The translations under genes and the position numbers were made by a program. 59,580 nucleotides of DNA from Bacillota bacterium (GTDB lineage: Bacteria; Bacillota_E; JAJZYS01; JAJYTV01). Below the pieces are notes generated by a model, which had not been told where the DNA came from, ran no database searches, and saw only the letters and a program-made list of their open reading frames with translations. The stretch is from positions 1 to 59,580 of the forward strand of contig JAJZVM010000023.1 of NCBI GenBank assembly GCA_021845645.1, written 5' to 3'. The stretch's first letter is position 1, and the number at the start of each line of letters is the position of its first letter. Below, piece after piece: positions 53,011 to 59,580 of this stretch.

Positions 53011-53711
53011 CGGCGGCGCTGGCCCTTGCCGCCTTGGCCTGTCTCGCTGGAAGCTTCGCGGCCGCGGGCGGCAGGGCGACGTTGCGCTGGCTACTGCCGC
53101 TGGCGGCGCTTCTCGCCAGCTCGAGGGCAGGCGCAGCCGTGGCGCTGGCCGCCGCAGCCTCGATCGCCCTCTGGCAGGCCGGCCTCAGCCGCTATCTCGC
53201 CCTGAGGCGCCGCGCCCGCCTGCAGACCGCCGCCGAGGAGCCGATCCAGGCCATGTTTGAACAGGCGTCGCTCTATGGGAGCGCGGAGCTCTGCGCTCTG
53301 GCGGCCCTGCCAGCCTGCAGCGCGGACCTCAGGCCGCTATGGCAAGGTGCGCTTGCGGACTGGCTGCGCGGCGGCACGAGCGAGGCCGCGTTCGCGCACG
53401 CCGGCAGGAGCTTCGGCATCCCGCTGCTCATTCGCCTGGCCAGGGCGCTCGCGCTGAGCCGGCATACGGGCTCTCCGCTCGACCGCCACCTCGCCGTGCT
53501 GCTGGAAGATGCCGCCGACGATCGCCGTGAGACGGCGGACGTGGAGGGCGAGACACTGCCCTATGTCGTCGTCACCGTCCTCATGGCGAGCGCGCTCCTC
53601 CTGCTCGGCCTCATCGAAGCCGTCGAGGGGCCTCTCGTGCCCTGGCTCACCTGCCTTGCCCTGACGACAGGCGGTACGATACCGCTGCTCGCCTCGGCAC
53701 TGCTGCCATGA
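53007..53711 (+). CDS. TadB-like inner-membrane platform protein
   Basis: 234 residues. Hydrophobic N-terminus (ALALAALACLAGSFAAAG; LPLAALLASSRAGAAVALAAAA), a cytoplasmic T2SSF-like helical part (GTSEAAFAHAGRSFGIPLLIRLARALALSRHTGSPLDRHL) and two C-terminal membrane segments. ATG 53007 overlaps the CpaF stop. Divergent in sequence, but its place between CpaF and a second T2SSF protein supports TadB. Confidence 0.75.
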   Translation: MTAALALAALACLAGSFAAAGGRATLRWLLPLAALLASSRAGAAVALAAAASIALWQAGLSRYLALRRRARLQTAAEEPIQAMFEQASLYGSAELCALAALPACSADLRPLWQGALADWLRGGTSEAAFAHAGRSFGIPLLIRLARALALSRHTGSPLDRHLAVLLEDAADDRRETADVEGETLPYVVVTVLMASALLLLGLIEAVEGPLVPWLTCLALTTGGTIPLLASALLP

Positions 53712-54343
53712 CCAGTCGCGCACTGCTGCTGCTCGCAGCTGCAGCCGCCTGGCGTGCAGGTGGTCAGAGCCTCCTGCTGCTTCCGCTCTGGCTCCTGGCC
53801 GCCGCGCTCGGTCCGTGGTACATGCTGCCGCTCGCGCTCGGCCGCCCCGCCGGTCTCCTCGTCCGGCGGCTGGGCCGGCAGCTGCGATCCAGGGCTGCAC
53901 GCGAAGAGGTACGCAAGTCCGTACCCGGTCTCCTGACGGACCTCGCGATGGCGGCGGCGGCGGGGCAGCCGCTGCATGCCGCGCTGCGCTACGCCGGCCT
54001 CTGGGCAGAGGACCCGCTCGGCCCGGCGCTTGCCGCATTTCAGGATCAGGTGCAGCGCGGCGGCAGCGTCGCCGCGTCCCTCGAGGCGCTGCGACTCTCG
54101 CTGCGCACGCCAGAGATGGATCGTCTGGTCGCACTGCTCGCGCGCGACGCGCAGCTCGGCCTGCCACTCAGCGAATCGGTCGCCCGCTACCGCCGCGGCG
54201 CCATGGGCGACGTGCGCAAGGAGCTGCGCCGCACCGCCGCATACCTGCCGTACGTCTTCACGACGCTCGCGGGCATCGTCCTGCTCGAAGGCGTCGCGCT
54301 CATCGCCGCTCCCTGGCTGCTTTCACTCTGGCGGTCCATCTGA
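53708..54343 (+). CDS. TadC-like inner-membrane platform protein
   Basis: 211 residues with N-terminal hydrophobic segments, a T2SSF domain (SVPGLLTDLAMAAAAGQPLHAALRYAG; GGSVAASLEALRLSLRTPEMDRLVALLARDAQLGLPLSESV, read in parts) and C-terminal membrane helices. Coupled to tadB by a 4-nt overlap. No pilin, prepilin peptidase or secretin-like gene follows within the window. Confidence 0.78.
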   Translation: MTSRALLLLAAAAAWRAGGQSLLLLPLWLLAAALGPWYMLPLALGRPAGLLVRRLGRQLRSRAAREEVRKSVPGLLTDLAMAAAAGQPLHAALRYAGLWAEDPLGPALAAFQDQVQRGGSVAASLEALRLSLRTPEMDRLVALLARDAQLGLPLSESVARYRRGAMGDVRKELRRTAAYLPYVFTTLAGIVLLEGVALIAAPWLLSLWRSI

Positions 54344-54684
54344 CACAGGGCCCAGCGGTCATGGAGAAGCAGCTTCCGGACGGTGCGCGCAGCGAATGCC
54401 CGCGATATTCTTGGATCTGCTGCGGGCGAACCTTACCGTCGAGCCCTCCCGCTTCGTGCAGCAGGTCCCGCTCCACGTGACCCAGTGGCGGTAGCGGTGA
54501 GAAGCGGACGGGGCGCAATGGACGTCCTGTCCGGCGCGACGGCCACCACGTTCCGCCCCAGCATCGCCCCCATAGACCGAGCCTGCGCGCGGCGCCACCA
54601 CGGTGCCGCGCGCGGCGTTTCGGGCGGCAGCGGCAGGTGAGACGTGCCGCCATGAACAAGTAGCTGGATCAGGGGGAGTCACAC
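54344..54684. other. Intergenic after the Tad-like genes, with a possible 32-codon ORF
   Basis: A rightward frame 54396-54494 encodes MPAIFLDLLRANLTVEPSRF then 12 more residues; it has no ribosome site and no known family. Other short frames are Arg/Ala-rich. A G-rich site GGGGGAG at the end belongs to the tag gene. Confidence 0.3.
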
Positions 54685-55272
54685 GTGGTTCGCTGCGTCT
54701 GGGTTCCGGAGGACGACCCGCTCTACGTCGCGTACCACGATCGCGAGTGGGGCGTTCCTGTCCATGATGATGTCCGCCTCTTCGAGTACCTCTGCCTCGA
54801 AGGCGCGCAAGCCGGCCTCAGCTGGCGCACGATCCTGCATCGGCGGGAACACTACCGGCAGGCCTTCGCGGGCTTCGCGCCGGAGAAGGTGGCCGCCTTT
54901 ACCGAGGCCGACGCCCTGCGTCTCCTGCAGGACCCTGGCATCGTGCGCAACCGTCTGAAGGTACACGCTGCCCTGGAGAACGCGCGCAGGGTCGTCGAGA
55001 TCCAAGAGCGCGCAGGCTCGCTCGCCTCCTACCTCTGGGCCTTCGTCGACGGACGGCCGCACGTGAACCACTGGGCTGCGGCCGCCGACGTGCCGTCCGT
55101 GAGCGAGGAGGCGCAGGCCATGAGCCGGGCGCTTCGGAAGATGGGCCTCCGGTTCGTCGGTCCGACGATCTGCTACAGCTTCATGCAGGCCACCGGCATG
55201 GTCATGGACCATGTCGTGGAATGCTTCCGGCACGACGAACTCGCCACCTACGGCGACGAGAAGGTGAGGTAG
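54685..55272 (+). CDS. tag: DNA-3-methyladenine glycosylase I
   Basis: 195 residues. RCVWVPEDDPLYVAYHDREWG, LFEYLCLEGAQAGLSWRTIL, FVGPTICYSFMQATGMVMDH and the histidine/cysteine zinc ligands near both ends are the TagI signature. Excises 3-methyladenine from DNA. GTG start with GGGGGAG 6 nt upstream. Followed 4 nt later by a methyltransferase. Confidence 0.95.
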   Translation: MVRCVWVPEDDPLYVAYHDREWGVPVHDDVRLFEYLCLEGAQAGLSWRTILHRREHYRQAFAGFAPEKVAAFTEADALRLLQDPGIVRNRLKVHAALENARRVVEIQERAGSLASYLWAFVDGRPHVNHWAAAADVPSVSEEAQAMSRALRKMGLRFVGPTICYSFMQATGMVMDHVVECFRHDELATYGDEKVR

Positions 55273-55276
55273 GGAC

Positions 55277-56083
55277 TTGCCGGACGGCAACCACAAGGGG
55301 CCCTCATTGGACATCCGCCATTTCAGCGACATCGACGCGGCCAGCGATCCCGGACGCTTCATCGCGTTCCTCGAGCATGTCGAAGGTCTCAAGTGGCTGC
55401 AGGCGACGCGCGAGGCGTCGTTCGGCCTGCTGGCGCTGAAGCCTGGCGAGCACATGGTGGAGATCGGGTGCGGCCCGGGTACGGCGGTGAAGCTGCTGAG
55501 GGAACGGGGCATCGAGGCGGTCGGCGTCGACGCGAGCCGCGCCATGGTGCAGCACGCGCGGCGGAAGGTGCCGGACGCGGAGTTCTGTCAGGCGGTCGCC
55601 GCCGCACTGCCCTTCGCAGACCACAGCCAGGACGGCTACCGTGCGGAGCGCGTCTACGAACACCTGCACGATCCTGGGTCCGCTCTGCGCGAAGCACGGC
55701 GGGTGCTGCGCCCAGGGGGCCGCATCACCCTCCTGGATCTCGACTACGATCTCTGGGCGGTCGACGCGGACGACCTGGACGTGACGCGTTCCCTCCAGCG
55801 GGCAATGGCCGAGACCGTGGCAAGTCCGAGGATCGGCCGGCGCTACCTCTCCCTCCTGCGCGACGCGGGCTTCCAGGACGTCAAGGTCCAGGTGCTGACG
55901 CATGTCCTCACGGACTTCCGGGAGGCGGAACCTCTGCTGTCCGCCGCGGCGCACGCCGGTACGGCCACGGGGCGCGCGAAGGCGGAGCAGGTCGAGGCCT
56001 GGCTCGGGGAACAGCGAGCCCGCGCCGACGCGGGGCGCCTCTGCCTTGTCCTTCCGATGTTCCTGGCGAGCGGTCTCGCCTAA
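55277..56083 (+). CDS. SAM-dependent methyltransferase (type 11)
   Basis: 268 residues from TTG 55277. Motif I MVEIGCGPGTAVKLL, VGVDASRAMVQHAR, and RVYEHLHDPGSALREARRVLRPGGRI (motifs II/III, shown in part) mark a class I methyltransferase of the UbiE/Methyltransf_11 type. Small-molecule substrate unknown. Probably co-transcribed with tag; convergent with the YqeG-like gene, overlapping by 4 nt. Confidence 0.87.
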   Translation: MPDGNHKGPSLDIRHFSDIDAASDPGRFIAFLEHVEGLKWLQATREASFGLLALKPGEHMVEIGCGPGTAVKLLRERGIEAVGVDASRAMVQHARRKVPDAEFCQAVAAALPFADHSQDGYRAERVYEHLHDPGSALREARRVLRPGGRITLLDLDYDLWAVDADDLDVTRSLQRAMAETVASPRIGRRYLSLLRDAGFQDVKVQVLTHVLTDFREAEPLLSAAAHAGTATGRAKAEQVEAWLGEQRARADAGRLCLVLPMFLASGLA

Positions 56084-56592
56084 GATGCCGACACGCGGTC
56101 GGAACCTGCCCGCCTGAGCAGAAGGCGGCGCAGGATGCGGTCGACGGGTCGCCCGAGGCGCACCAGCAAGGCCTCGCTGCTGGTGATGGGGTCGACCAGG
56201 GCGAGCGGCATGCCCCGGCACCACGCGCCGATGCCGTCGGTGAGGAACTGGTCGCCGATCGCCGCCACCTCGCTGCTGGGCAGCCCGAGGATGGCGAGAG
56301 CCCTGCGATAGCCGCCGCCAAGCGGCTTCTTTGCCCTCCCCACGGCCGGCAGGCCGAGCATCTGGCCCAATTGCTCGGCCCGTGCCTTGCGGCCGTTCGA
56401 AAGGATGACGGCCGCAAGGCCGAGCCGCTGCGCCTCTTGCAGAAACAGCCGCGTCTCGGCCGGCACGTCTGCGCTGCGCGCCGGCACCAAGGTGTTGTCG
56501 AGATCCAGCAATAGGCCCCGCACGCCTCTCAGCACCAGTTCCTCCAGCGGCACCGCGCCAAGGCCGGGCACGGCCCTCACGTATCGCGTCAC
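56080..56592 (-). CDS. YqeG-type HAD phosphatase
   Basis: 170 residues from GTG 56592. GLLLDLDNTLVPAR (motif I, DxDxT), VILSNGRKARAEQL (II), RAKKPLGGGYRRAL (III lysine) and VAAIGDQFLTDGIGA (IV) match the YqeG HAD-IIIA phosphatases. Homologues include PgpA-type phosphatidylglycerophosphate phosphatase of yeast (Gep4). Here it may instead dephosphorylate a product of the neighbouring prenyl-phosphate pathway. The GTG overlaps the UbiA-like stop by 4 nt, so it belongs to that operon. Confidence 0.87.
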   Translation of the reverse strand: MTRYVRAVPGLGAVPLEELVLRGVRGLLLDLDNTLVPARSADVPAETRLFLQEAQRLGLAAVILSNGRKARAEQLGQMLGLPAVGRAKKPLGGGYRRALAILGLPSSEVAAIGDQFLTDGIGAWCRGMPLALVDPITSSEALLVRLGRPVDRILRRLLLRRAGSDRVSAS

Positions 56593-57509
56593 AGGATGCC
56601 CTGTCGGCTCAGGACGAGCATGACGATGACCGTGAGACCCCAGAGTCCGAGGTTGACAAGGGTGGGCCAGTCGGTGACGAGCAGCTCGTCGGGGTTCTCG
56701 AAGCGGTCGTTCGCCCCGAGGAGGTAGAGGTAGCGGAAGAGCCCGTAGATGACGAACGGGATCGTCAGCATGAAGGCATGGGCGTGCAGCGGCTGGTCGA
56801 AGGTGTAGATGGCGTAGACGGCGATCGTGCTCGAGACGAGCACCCCGAGCAGTTGGTCGAGGAGCGCCTGGGTGTAGTGGCCGAGCACCTGACGGTGCTG
56901 CTCCGGCGCCAGGGACGCGCGCATCTCGCTGCGCCGCTTGCCGAGCGCGAGGAAGAGCGTCAGCAGCAGGACGAGCACGAAGAGCCATGGCGAGAACAAG
57001 ACGCCGATCGCGGCGGCGCCCGCCGCTGCGCGCAGCAGGAAACCCGCCGAGATGCCGAAGGCGTCGAGGAAGAGCTGCGCCTTCAGGAGGTAGGTGTAGA
57101 GGGCGTTCACCCCGAGGAAGAGCACGCCGAGCGCGAACACCCAGAGGCTGCTCGCGAGGGCGAGGCTGAGACCGAGTGCGAGCAGCAGCGCGAGCAGGAT
57201 CGCCGCAGACCTCAGCGAGACCCGCCCGCTCGCGAGCGGGCGCATGCGCTTCTTGGGATGACGGCTGTCCTCTTCCCGGTCGCGCCAGTCGTTCGCGATG
57301 TAGACGGCGCTCGAAAGAAGGCAGAACGCGAGGAAGGCGTAGATCGCAGGGGGCCAGTCCCCGAGGCGCAGGAAGTCCCCGGCGAAGATCAGGGGAGCGA
57401 AGACGAGGAGGTTCTTGATCCACTGGCGCGGCCGCATCAGGCGCCAGAGGCCGCCCGCCTGCGAAAGTTGGGCGGGAGCTTCGCCGACGCCTGGACGTGC
57501 GTTCGCCAT
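56589..57509 (-). CDS. UbiA-family decaprenyl-phosphate phosphoribosyltransferase-like protein
   Basis: 306 residues from ATG 57509 (GAGGGGG 8 nt upstream). About eight membrane segments, with RPRQWIKNLLVFAPLIFAG and the first Asp motif NDWRDREEDSRHP-KKRMRPLASG, typical of DPPR synthase (Rv3806c-like), and the second Asp region YTYLLKAQLFLDAFG. It would transfer phosphoribose from PRPP to a polyprenyl phosphate. DprE2-like and DprE1-like genes lie directly upstream on the same strand. Confidence 0.88.
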   Translation of the reverse strand: MANARPGVGEAPAQLSQAGGLWRLMRPRQWIKNLLVFAPLIFAGDFLRLGDWPPAIYAFLAFCLLSSAVYIANDWRDREEDSRHPKKRMRPLASGRVSLRSAAILLALLLALGLSLALASSLWVFALGVLFLGVNALYTYLLKAQLFLDAFGISAGFLLRAAAGAAAIGVLFSPWLFVLVLLLTLFLALGKRRSEMRASLAPEQHRQVLGHYTQALLDQLLGVLVSSTIAVYAIYTFDQPLHAHAFMLTIPFVIYGLFRYLYLLGANDRFENPDELLVTDWPTLVNLGLWGLTVIVMLVLSRQGIL

Positions 57510-57523
57510 CTCCACTTCCCCCT

Positions 57524-58252
57524 CTAGATCTTAAGGCGGTTGAAGAGCACCTCAGGCAGGAGGCGCAGCACGAGCATGACCCATGCCCACACGTGGGGCA
57601 CGTGCACCCGGGCGCGCCGCGCACGCACGGCCCGCACGATGGCCCTCGCCACCTTTTCGGGGTCGGCGCCGGACGGCCCGCCCGCCATGCCCCAGGTCAT
57701 CTGGCTATCGACGACGCCGAGCTGCACCACCGTGACGCGCGGCCCGCGGCCGGCGAGCCGGTGGTTGAGCCCCTGGCCGTAGGTCGAGAGGGCCGCCTTC
57801 GCGGCGCCGTAGACGTAGTTGCGAGCGCGGCCGCGCTCTCCCGCCACCGACGACAGCAGGACGATGAAGCCCCCAGGGTCGATGGCCGGCAGGAGCCCCT
57901 CGATGGCGGCCACGGCAGCGCCGAAGTTCACCCAGGTGGTCTCGCGCAGTTCGTCCGCGCTTGCGGCGCCTGCCGCCGCCGCCATCGTGCCGATCGCCCA
58001 GACGACCCCTAGGAGCGGCGGGTGCCCCTCGAGGCGCCAGAGCACCTGCGGGTAGTCCCCGGCGCCCGGGTCGAGCAGGCAGGCTTCCGCCTCGATGCCG
58101 TGGCGCAGGCTGAGGTCCTGCGCGACGCGCTCCACCTCGGGCAGGTTCCTGCCGCAGAGGAGAAGGTCCCGGCCCTCCTTCGCGTAGCACGCCGCGAGGG
58201 CGCGGGCGACGGTCGAGGTGGCGCCGAGGATGGCGATGCGCCCCCCGGCCAT
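57524..58252 (-). CDS. Short-chain dehydrogenase, DprE2-like
   Basis: 242 residues. ILGATSTVARALAACYAKEG is the cofactor-binding motif variant of the DprE2 group; catalytic SSVAGERGRARNYVYGAAKAAL holds Ser and YxxxK (shown in part). DprE2 reduces the 2'-keto intermediate made by DprE1. Its ATG follows the DprE1-like stop directly (TAGATG), so the pair is coupled, as in mycobacteria. Confidence 0.85.
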   Translation of the reverse strand: MAGGRIAILGATSTVARALAACYAKEGRDLLLCGRNLPEVERVAQDLSLRHGIEAEACLLDPGAGDYPQVLWRLEGHPPLLGVVWAIGTMAAAAGAASADELRETTWVNFGAAVAAIEGLLPAIDPGGFIVLLSSVAGERGRARNYVYGAAKAALSTYGQGLNHRLAGRGPRVTVVQLGVVDSQMTWGMAGGPSGADPEKVARAIVRAVRARRARVHVPHVWAWVMLVLRLLPEVLFNRLKI

Positions 58253-59580
58253 CTAGCGCACCTCCCCGAGGCCGATGCGCTCCGCGAGGAGCGAGCGGAA
58301 CGTCCCCTCCGGGTCGACCTTGGCCTTGACGGCGAGGAACGCCTCCCAGCCCGGATACATGCGGCGGAACATCTCACGGGTCAGGAAGGCGTCCTTCGCC
58401 AGGTAGACGCGCCCGCCGAGGTCCGCCGTCATGGCGTAGAGGTCCCGGAAGAGCCGCAGGGTGCCTTCGCCCTGCATCGGCAGGTCGAGCGCCAGGGTCA
58501 GCCCCTCGCGCGGGAAGGAGAGCATGCCCCCAGACGGCGGGCCCATCCGCTTCAAGACGCCGAGGAAGTTCGGGTGTCTCGCCGCGTGGATGCGCCGCAG
58601 GATCGCGCGCAGCTCGCCGAGTCCCACCTCAGGCGGGTAGACGCCCTGGTACTGGGCGAAGCCCCGCCTGCCGTACAGCCGGAACCAGTCGTCGGCCACG
58701 TCGAGCGGATAGAAGAACTTCCACCACGGCTCGCGCACCGCGAGGCTCGGCTTGTGCATGCCGTAGTAGACGGCGTTGAACGCCCGCCCGACCGGCAGGC
58801 TGAGGCTGCCCCCGGGAAACTCGAACGGCACCCGCACGGCGCCGCGCGGCATGGGGTACGGCGCCTCGCCCGCCTTGAGCGCCTGCCGCTCGGTCACGCG
58901 GCCGCCCATCAGCACGGCGCGGCCGAGACCGCTGCCCTCCTTGAGACCGTCGATCCAGGCGACGGTGAAGGGGTAGCTGCGGTCATGGCCGGAGAACCAC
59001 TCGAGCGTCTCCTCGAGACCACCCGTCCGGATGTAGTCGACGTTCAGGTAGCCGGTCTCGGCCGGCACGAGGCGCAGCGACACCTCCACGATCACGCCGG
59101 TGAGCCCCATGCCGCCCACCGTGGCCCAGAAGAGCTCCGCGTCGTGCTGCGGCGAGATGCGGCGCAACTCGCCTTCCGCCGTCAGCAGCACGATCTCCGT
59201 CACGTGCTGGCCGAAGGTGCCCGCCGCGTGGTGGTTCTTGCCGTGCACATCGGCCGCGACGGCGCCGCCCAAGGTCACCCACTGCGTCCCGGGCGTCACG
59301 GGCAGGGTCCAGCCGCGCGGCAGAAACGTGCGCATGATGTCCCCGAGCGAGACCCCCGCCTCGGCGGTGAGCACCCCTTCGGGGCTCAGCGACAGCATCC
59401 GGGCAAGGCGCGTCGTCAGAACGACCCGGCCCCGCGAGAGGGCCGCGTCGCCGTAGGCCCGGCCAAGGCCCCGCGCGATGCCCGTGCCGCCGAGCGCTCC
59501 CCGGAGGCGGTCCTGCAGCTCCGGCCGCACCACCTCCGCCCGCTCGCGTACGGCATGTCCCCAACCCGCGATCTCGAGGG
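58253..59580 (-). CDS. FAD-dependent oxidase, DprE1-like (5' end beyond window)
   Basis: The frame stays open to the right edge (residues read ..EIAGWGHAVRERAEVV before the GTG at 59533, and the GWG segment is conserved in DprE1), so the gene is truncated by the window. GRAYGDAALS, the FAD-binding HGKNHHAAGTFG, FLGVLKRMG and LSFPREGLTLALDLP match decaprenylphosphoryl-ribose 2'-oxidase. The position of mycobacterial Cys387 (the benzothiazinone target) appears to be Ala in TLALDLP. It oxidises polyprenyl-P-ribose in the first step of epimerisation to arabinose. Confidence 0.85.
   Translation of the reverse strand, partial: LEIAGWGHAVRERAEVVRPELQDRLRGALGGTGIARGLGRAYGDAALSRGRVVLTTRLARMLSLSPEGVLTAEAGVSLGDIMRTFLPRGWTLPVTPGTQWVTLGGAVAADVHGKNHHAAGTFGQHVTEIVLLTAEGELRRISPQHDAELFWATVGGMGLTGVIVEVSLRLVPAETGYLNVDYIRTGGLEETLEWFSGHDRSYPFTVAWIDGLKEGSGLGRAVLMGGRVTERQALKAGEAPYPMPRGAVRVPFEFPGGSLSLPVGRAFNAVYYGMHKPSLAVREPWWKFFYPLDVADDWFRLYGRRGFAQYQGVYPPEVGLGELRAILRRIHAARHPNFLGVLKRMGPPSGGMLSFPREGLTLALDLPMQGEGTLRLFRDLYAMTADLGGRVYLAKDAFLTREMFRRMYPGWEAFLAVKAKVDPEGTFRSLLAERIGLGEVR

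Noticed and set aside
1..59580. CRISPR arrays, tRNA and rRNA genes
   Set aside because: No regularly spaced repeats, no cloverleaf with TTCGA loop, and no rRNA-like stretch was noticed on reading; a dedicated scan could still find a small RNA.

Overview
The window reads as chromosome of a high-G+C, endospore-forming Firmicute. The evidence is a block of genes in Bacillus subtilis order: metG (with a T-box leader) - tatD - yabE-like - ksgA - ykuK-like - veg - [insert] - ispE - MobA-like - purR - glmU - prs - pth - mfd - spoVT. High G+C, frequent GTG/TTG starts, a B12-dependent ribonucleotide reductase and a cyanophycin operon suggest a Symbiobacterium/Thermaerobacter/Limnochordia-type lineage. 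That placement is inference; no rRNA or tRNA gene was seen.

Region 1 (1-8930) looks like the end of an integrated element. It holds a P-loop (STAND-type) NTPase with TPR repeats and a C-terminal cold-shock-like domain, whose 5' end is split across reading frames. Convergent to it is a large HD-domain/HSP90-type ATPase. Next comes a three-gene leftward recombinase operon: tyrosine recombinase, small XRE-type HTH protein, and a 772-residue protein with nine tandem zinc ribbons and a degenerate integrase fold. The first 4.9 kb is visibly richer in A+T than the rest. The element abuts the 3' end of nrdJ, with repeats and a promoter/operator at the junction. The NTPase and HSP90 genes look like defence cargo.

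Region 2 (8945-15523): nrdJ, carrying a 365-residue intein with a LAGLIDADG endonuclease, and paired NrdR boxes upstream; divergently, a histidine kinase/NarL-type regulator pair.

Region 3 (15865-23245): leucine-type amino-acid dehydrogenase, two 3-hydroxyacyl-CoA dehydrogenase-type proteins, PaaG- and PaaF-like crotonases, an EthD protein and a decayed paaK; divergently, an acyl-CoA synthetase. This is a phenylacetate/acyl-CoA catabolism cluster.

Region 4 (23334-44950): the conserved housekeeping/sporulation block, with a cyanophycin synthetase/cyanophycinase, two HAD phosphatases and a cupin inserted between veg and ispE.

Region 5 (45232-54343): an O-methyltransferase, then a rightward locus mixing type IV secretion-like parts (ssb, VirB2/TrbC-like, TrbL/VirB6-like, PrgI/VirB3-like, VirB4-like) with Tad/type II parts (CpaB/SAF, degenerate CpaE, CpaF, TadB, TadC). 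dapB lies inside it. This composite apparatus is, with region 1, the best candidate for an undescribed system.

Region 6 (54685-59580): 3-methyladenine glycosylase, a methyltransferase, a YqeG-type phosphatase, and a leftward DprE1-like/DprE2-like/UbiA-type trio resembling decaprenylphosphoryl-arabinose synthesis. The last gene runs off the right edge.
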